NCBI GenBank assembly: GCA_035353335.1
Contig: DAOPZJ010000036.1
Coordinates: forward strand, 1 to 26,417
Reading direction: 5' to 3'
DNA length: 26,417 bases
Origin: Oscillospiraceae bacterium
GTDB lineage: Bacteria; Bacillota; Clostridia; Oscillospirales; JAKOTC01
Below the pieces are notes generated by a model. That model was given only the letters and a program-made list of their open reading frames with translations. It searched no databases and was not told where the DNA came from. This document shows, piece by piece, positions 24,042-26,417 of this stretch. The position numbers and the translations under genes are program-made. Positions within the stretch are counted from its first letter, which is position 1. Every line of letters begins with the position of its first letter.

Positions 24042-24087
24042 TTCAAAGGCGCCCTGTGCGCCAAATGATGAATAACGAGGCATTCAA

Positions 24088-25368
24088 ATGGATATACAAG
24101 CCCTGCTCAAAAACATGCACAACTGCCCCTGCGGCAGAACACATACGTTCGACACAAAATTCTGCGAGATCCGGAGCGGCTTGACCGCTGAGGCAGGTAA
24201 AATCCTCGAAAATGCGAGGTTTGACAAAAAGATCCTATTGGTTGCTGACCGAAACACGCTCAAAGCGTCGGACGGAATACTTGAAGCCCTTACGAAAAGC
24301 GGCTTTCACATCAAACAGTTCATTTACGACGATCAAAAATACGCGATGGCGGAACAGGTTGACGAAATCGAAGCGCTGTGTTCCGATATCGGCTCGATCA
24401 TCTCGGTCGGCACCGGATCGCTCAACGACGTCTGTCGGGTCGCGGCATTCCGAAAAGAAAAACAATTCTGCATTTTCGCGACCGCACCCTCAATGGACGG
24501 CTTTGCTTCCGACACCGCACCGATCGTAAAAAACAATTATAAGACCTCTTGGAAAGCCAAACAGCCCGAGGTCATCATCGGAGACACTAAAATTTTAGCC
24601 GCTTCTCCGGTGATTTTAAAATCCGCGGGATTCGGCGATATGGCAGCCAAATATCTGGCGCTGGTCGAATGGAAAATCGCCAATCTTGTCGGAGGTGAAT
24701 ATTACTGCGAAAACGTCGCGGGACTGGTCGAAGAAGCCATCCGCAAGATCACTGCGCTTTGTGACCGGGTGACCGAAAGCGACGAACAGACCGCCGGGAA
24801 GATCATGGAGGCGCTGGTTCTGACCGGTCTTGCAATGAAATTGACCGGCTGCTCTCGTCCCGCCGCCGGCTCGGAGCATGTCGTCTCGCATTTTTGGGAG
24901 TGCAAAAAGCTTGTAAAAGGCATCTGGCCGGACTTTCACGGCCGGAAAGTCGGTGTCGCGACGGTGTTACTCAATCGGATATACCGCCAGATCGCACTGG
25001 ATTATCCCGAGATTGAGACCCATGCCGACAACCCCGACTGGGACATTATTAAAAAGATTTACGGCCCCGAACTGGTGGACGCTATGCTCTCCGAAAACAA
25101 TCCCAGCATCGTCGCAAACATCGACCCGAAGCATTTGAAAGAGTGCTGGCCTCAGATTCGCAATCTGATTTTGACCGAACTCCCAACCGACGAGCATCTG
25201 GTCGACATGATGAAGCGCGCGGGCGCCGCGACCACCTCCGAAGAGGTGCATGTGGACACTCAGCTTTTGCACGACGGGTTGAAATATCACCCTTTTATGC
25301 GCAGGCGTTTATTGCTTTCCCGGCTGCTTCCGATGACAAATATCGATATCGATCAATATATCAGGTAA
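24088..25368 (+). CDS. egsA: sn-Glycerol-1-phosphate dehydrogenase (AraM/EgsA type)
   Basis: A 426-residue member of the iron-containing-type alcohol dehydrogenase superfamily. It reduces dihydroxyacetone phosphate to sn-glycerol-1-phosphate with NAD(P)H, the stereochemistry used for archaeal lipids and, in Bacillus subtilis, for heptaprenylglyceryl phosphate. Motifs: the dinucleotide loop GTGSLND (108-114), ATAPSMDGFASDTAPI (131-146), and metal ligands Asp184 (GFGDMAAK), His264 (GSEHVVSH) and His284 (DFHGRKVG). An N-terminal CPCGRTH (13-19) is extra relative to the core fold. In B. subtilis the homologue araM is in the arabinose operon; here it is divergent from a GH2 glycosidase, again a sugar-breakdown context. 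No PcrB-like prenyltransferase gene is in the window. Confidence 0.9.
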   Translation: MDIQALLKNMHNCPCGRTHTFDTKFCEIRSGLTAEAGKILENARFDKKILLVADRNTLKASDGILEALTKSGFHIKQFIYDDQKYAMAEQVDEIEALCSDIGSIISVGTGSLNDVCRVAAFRKEKQFCIFATAPSMDGFASDTAPIVKNNYKTSWKAKQPEVIIGDTKILAASPVILKSAGFGDMAAKYLALVEWKIANLVGGEYYCENVAGLVEEAIRKITALCDRVTESDEQTAGKIMEALVLTGLAMKLTGCSRPAAGSEHVVSHFWECKKLVKGIWPDFHGRKVGVATVLLNRIYRQIALDYPEIETHADNPDWDIIKKIYGPELVDAMLSENNPSIVANIDPKHLKECWPQIRNLILTELPTDEHLVDMMKRAGAATTSEEVHVDTQLLHDGLKYHPFMRRRLLLSRLLPMTNIDIDQYIR

Positions 25369-25386
25369 CGAAAAGCAGATTATTTA

Positions 25387-25410
25387 AAAGGCGGGTGAAG
25401 ACCCGCCTTT
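25387..25410. terminator. Intrinsic terminator between convergent genes
   Basis: AAAGGCGGGT - GAAG - ACCCGCCTTT is a perfect 10-bp stem with a tetraloop. It stands 18 bases after the egsA stop codon and also 18 bases after the stop of the minus-strand zinc-ribbon gene. The A/T-rich flanks give short U-tracts in both directions, so it probably serves both genes. Confidence 0.85.
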
Positions 25411-25428
25411 AGTCCTTTATAAAATCGA

Positions 25429-25812
25429 TCAATTCCATATAAGCGGCGAGGAAACGGCAAATGTAAATAATCCGACCATGATCAGTAAAAAAATCGCCCA
25501 AAATACCGTAAAGGCAATACCCAGGATCAATCCTATCAGTGACATAATGCGGCCGGCTTTCACCATACCGTTTTCAATTCCCATCTTCTCGGCTTCTTTA
25601 ACTTTGTTTTGGCCGATGATACCGAAGATAAAACTGAGCGGCAGCTGGCAGAAGACCACCGCCACAATGCCCCAAACCAATGCCGCGGTCGAAATGTCTC
25701 TGGCCTCCGGCGGCATTGAAGGAGCGGCGTATCCGTGATTTCTGTTCATGCCGCAATAAGTGCAAAATTGATTGTTGTCGGTCAGTTCTCTGCCGCAATT
25801 TCTGCAATACAT
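25429..25812 (-). CDS. Zinc-ribbon membrane protein (DUF4190-like)
   Basis: A 127-residue protein. The N-terminus MYCRNCGREL...FCTYCG holds four cysteines (C3, C6, C17, C20) that fit a cytoplasmic zinc ribbon. A Pro-rich linker leads to two hydrophobic segments (about 42-67 and 88-120) separated by QNKVKEAEKMGIENGMVKAGR, the pattern of the DUF4190 type. A GGGAGGG ribosome binding site lies 5 bases before the ATG and a promoter is at 25841-25869. It is a paralogue of the next gene upstream: STAALVWGIV, FGIIG-NK, NGMV-AG and SLIGLI/SIIGLI align. Function unknown; possibly a small membrane sensor or scaffold. Confidence 0.82.
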   Translation of the reverse strand: MYCRNCGRELTDNNQFCTYCGMNRNHGYAAPSMPPEARDISTAALVWGIVAVVFCQLPLSFIFGIIGQNKVKEAEKMGIENGMVKAGRIMSLIGLILGIAFTVFWAIFLLIMVGLFTFAVSSPLIWN

Positions 25813-25840
25813 AGAATCCCTCCCTGTTCATAATACCCAT

Positions 25841-25869
25841 ATTCTATAATCACATGACCATTCTGTCAA
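25841..25869 (-). promoter_or_regulatory. Sigma-A-type promoter of the 127-residue zinc-ribbon gene
   Basis: On the minus strand a perfect TTGACA (25869-25864), a 17-base spacer and TAGAAT (25846-25841). It gives a short leader to the ATG at 25812, so this gene can be expressed separately from its upstream paralogue. Confidence 0.7.
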
Positions 25870-25898
25870 CAGAAAGGAATTTTTCTTCTCATAATGAA

Positions 25899-25932
25899 TG
25901 CACGCTAATTGCTGAACAGCAATTAGCGTGCA
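25899..25932. repeat. Perfect hairpin with 16-bp arms, possible terminator
   Basis: The arms TGCACGCTAATTGCTG (25899-25914) and CAGCAATTAGCGTGCA (25917-25932) are exact inverse complements with only AA between them. It begins 27 bases after the stop of the upstream paralogue (minus strand) and lies just before the promoter of the next gene. This fits a terminator, but the following bases (TTCATTATG on the minus strand) form only a weak U-tract. Confidence 0.6.
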
Positions 25933-25958
25933 CTTCTTTATACCGTTTGAGCTGTTTT

Positions 25959-26417
25959 TTACCAGCTGTAGTCGTAATAACCGGAATAAGCAGTTGCTGC
26001 AACTATTGCAATGATTGCAACAACGATCCAGTAAATGGTCCAGAATATGCCGAAAATAAGACCGATGATTGATAAAACTTTTCCGGCGGTTACCATTCCG
26101 TTCTTTACTCCGAGGCGATTGGCGGCTTTTGCTTTGTTGATTCCGATGATGCCGAAGATAAAACCTAAAATCGGTACGGCACACAGAACGAAAGAGACGA
26201 TGCCCCATACCAAAGCTGCCGTAGCTGCGCTCTTTCCCTCCGGGGATTCCATGGGAGCCGGTGCATATCCGGGCTGCTGATAAACAGGCTGCTGATAAGT
26301 GGGCTGCTGGTAAACCGGCTGCTGATAAGTGGGCTGTTGATATACCGGCTGCTGGGGCTGCTGTACCTGCTGCTGCGGAGCCGTAACCTGTGCGCCGCAA
26401 TAGGTGCAGAACGTGGC
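25959..26417 (-). CDS. Zinc-ribbon/DUF4190-like membrane protein with YQQP linker, 5' end outside window
   Basis: The frame is open to the right edge; 152 residues are visible. They begin inside a zinc ribbon (FCTYCGAQ, the second Cys pair), then a Gln/Pro-rich linker with five YQQP units. Two hydrophobic segments follow (about 64-92 and 113-143), separated by INKAKAANRLGVKNGMVTAGK. The C-terminus YSGYYDYSW is aromatic. The internal Met at 26252 would cut off the zinc ribbon and linker, so it is not the true start. Tandem paralogue of the 127-residue protein downstream, with a longer linker. Function unknown. Confidence 0.8.
   Translation of the reverse strand, partial: ATFCTYCGAQVTAPQQQVQQPQQPVYQQPTYQQPVYQQPTYQQPVYQQPGYAPAPMESPEGKSAATAALVWGIVSFVLCAVPILGFIFGIIGINKAKAANRLGVKNGMVTAGKVLSIIGLIFGIFWTIYWIVVAIIAIVAATAYSGYYDYSW
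26271..26342 (-). repeat. In-frame repeat coding five YQQP units
   Basis: A 15-base period encodes YQQP followed by T, V, T, V and G. At DNA level the CAGCAGCC core recurs, and alternate units are nearly identical at a 30-base period. This is a low-complexity linker between zinc ribbon and membrane part; such tracts can change length by slippage without breaking the frame. Confidence 0.8.

Noticed and set aside
25854..26072. Small plus-strand frame across the 16-bp hairpin
   Set aside because: It consists of the palindrome plus antisense of the membrane protein gene; no ribosome binding site.
26271..26356. Short direct repeats that could be taken for a CRISPR-like array
   Set aside because: The units are contiguous, in frame, 15 bases long and without spacers; they encode a YQQP linker.

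Overview
The window reads as chromosomal DNA of an endospore-forming Bacillota, most likely class Clostridia. The reasons are a YpeB-type germination protein, strong purine-rich ribosome binding sites, TTGACA/TATAAT-type promoters with 17-bp spacers, and a housekeeping set (RF1, TsaC, CoaE, RarA, DUF951, SHMT) of Firmicutes type. Overall composition is near 50% GC by eye. I see no rRNA, tRNA, transposase, integrase, phage gene or CRISPR array.

Region 1 (1-7171, minus strand) is a compact housekeeping operon driven by a clear sigma-A promoter at 7232-7260: glyA, rarA, a DUF951 protein, prfA, tsaC, coaE, an M18 aminopeptidase and the first 54 codons of a Gfo/Idh/MocA oxidoreductase that runs off the left edge. 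prfA/tsaC and tsaC/coaE share ATGA stop/start overlaps. The usual prmC neighbour of prfA is not here. CoaE has an unusual P-loop.

Region 2 (7315-8769, plus) is a lone ypeB, divergent from glyA and without its usual partner sleB beside it.

Region 3 (8852-17114, plus) is a surface-glycan cluster in tight, often overlapping order: NAD-dependent sugar epimerase, family 2 glycosyltransferase, a two-domain fucokinase/GDP-fucose pyrophosphorylase (Fkp-like), two GT4 glycosyltransferases and a Wzx-like flippase. The genes suggest that L-fucose is salvaged to GDP-L-fucose, built into a lipid-linked glycan and flipped across the membrane. No priming phosphoglycosyltransferase and no polymerase is visible. 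The epimerase has no ATG/GTG/TTG start upstream of its Rossmann motif; it uses CTG or carries a one-base frameshift.

Region 4 (17111-19794, plus) continues without a visible break into an M32 carboxypeptidase, a small DUF6897-like protein with two well-placed starts, and lgt (lipoprotein diacylglyceryl transferase). The 3' end of lgt runs into a 157-bp element with imperfect terminal inverted repeats.

Region 5 (19935-25368) is a divergent pair: a 1285-residue cytoplasmic GH2-type glycosidase (minus) and an sn-glycerol-1-phosphate dehydrogenase of the AraM/EgsA type (plus). They share a 295-bp intergenic region that holds a good promoter for each gene and a palindrome.

Region 6 (25429-26417, minus) holds two tandem paralogous small membrane proteins with an N-terminal zinc ribbon. 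The second is cut by the right edge and carries a YQQP repeat linker. They are separated by a perfect 16-bp-arm hairpin and a promoter.

No stretch longer than 300 bases lacks a gene. Functional calls rest on motif recognition by eye; no database search was run.
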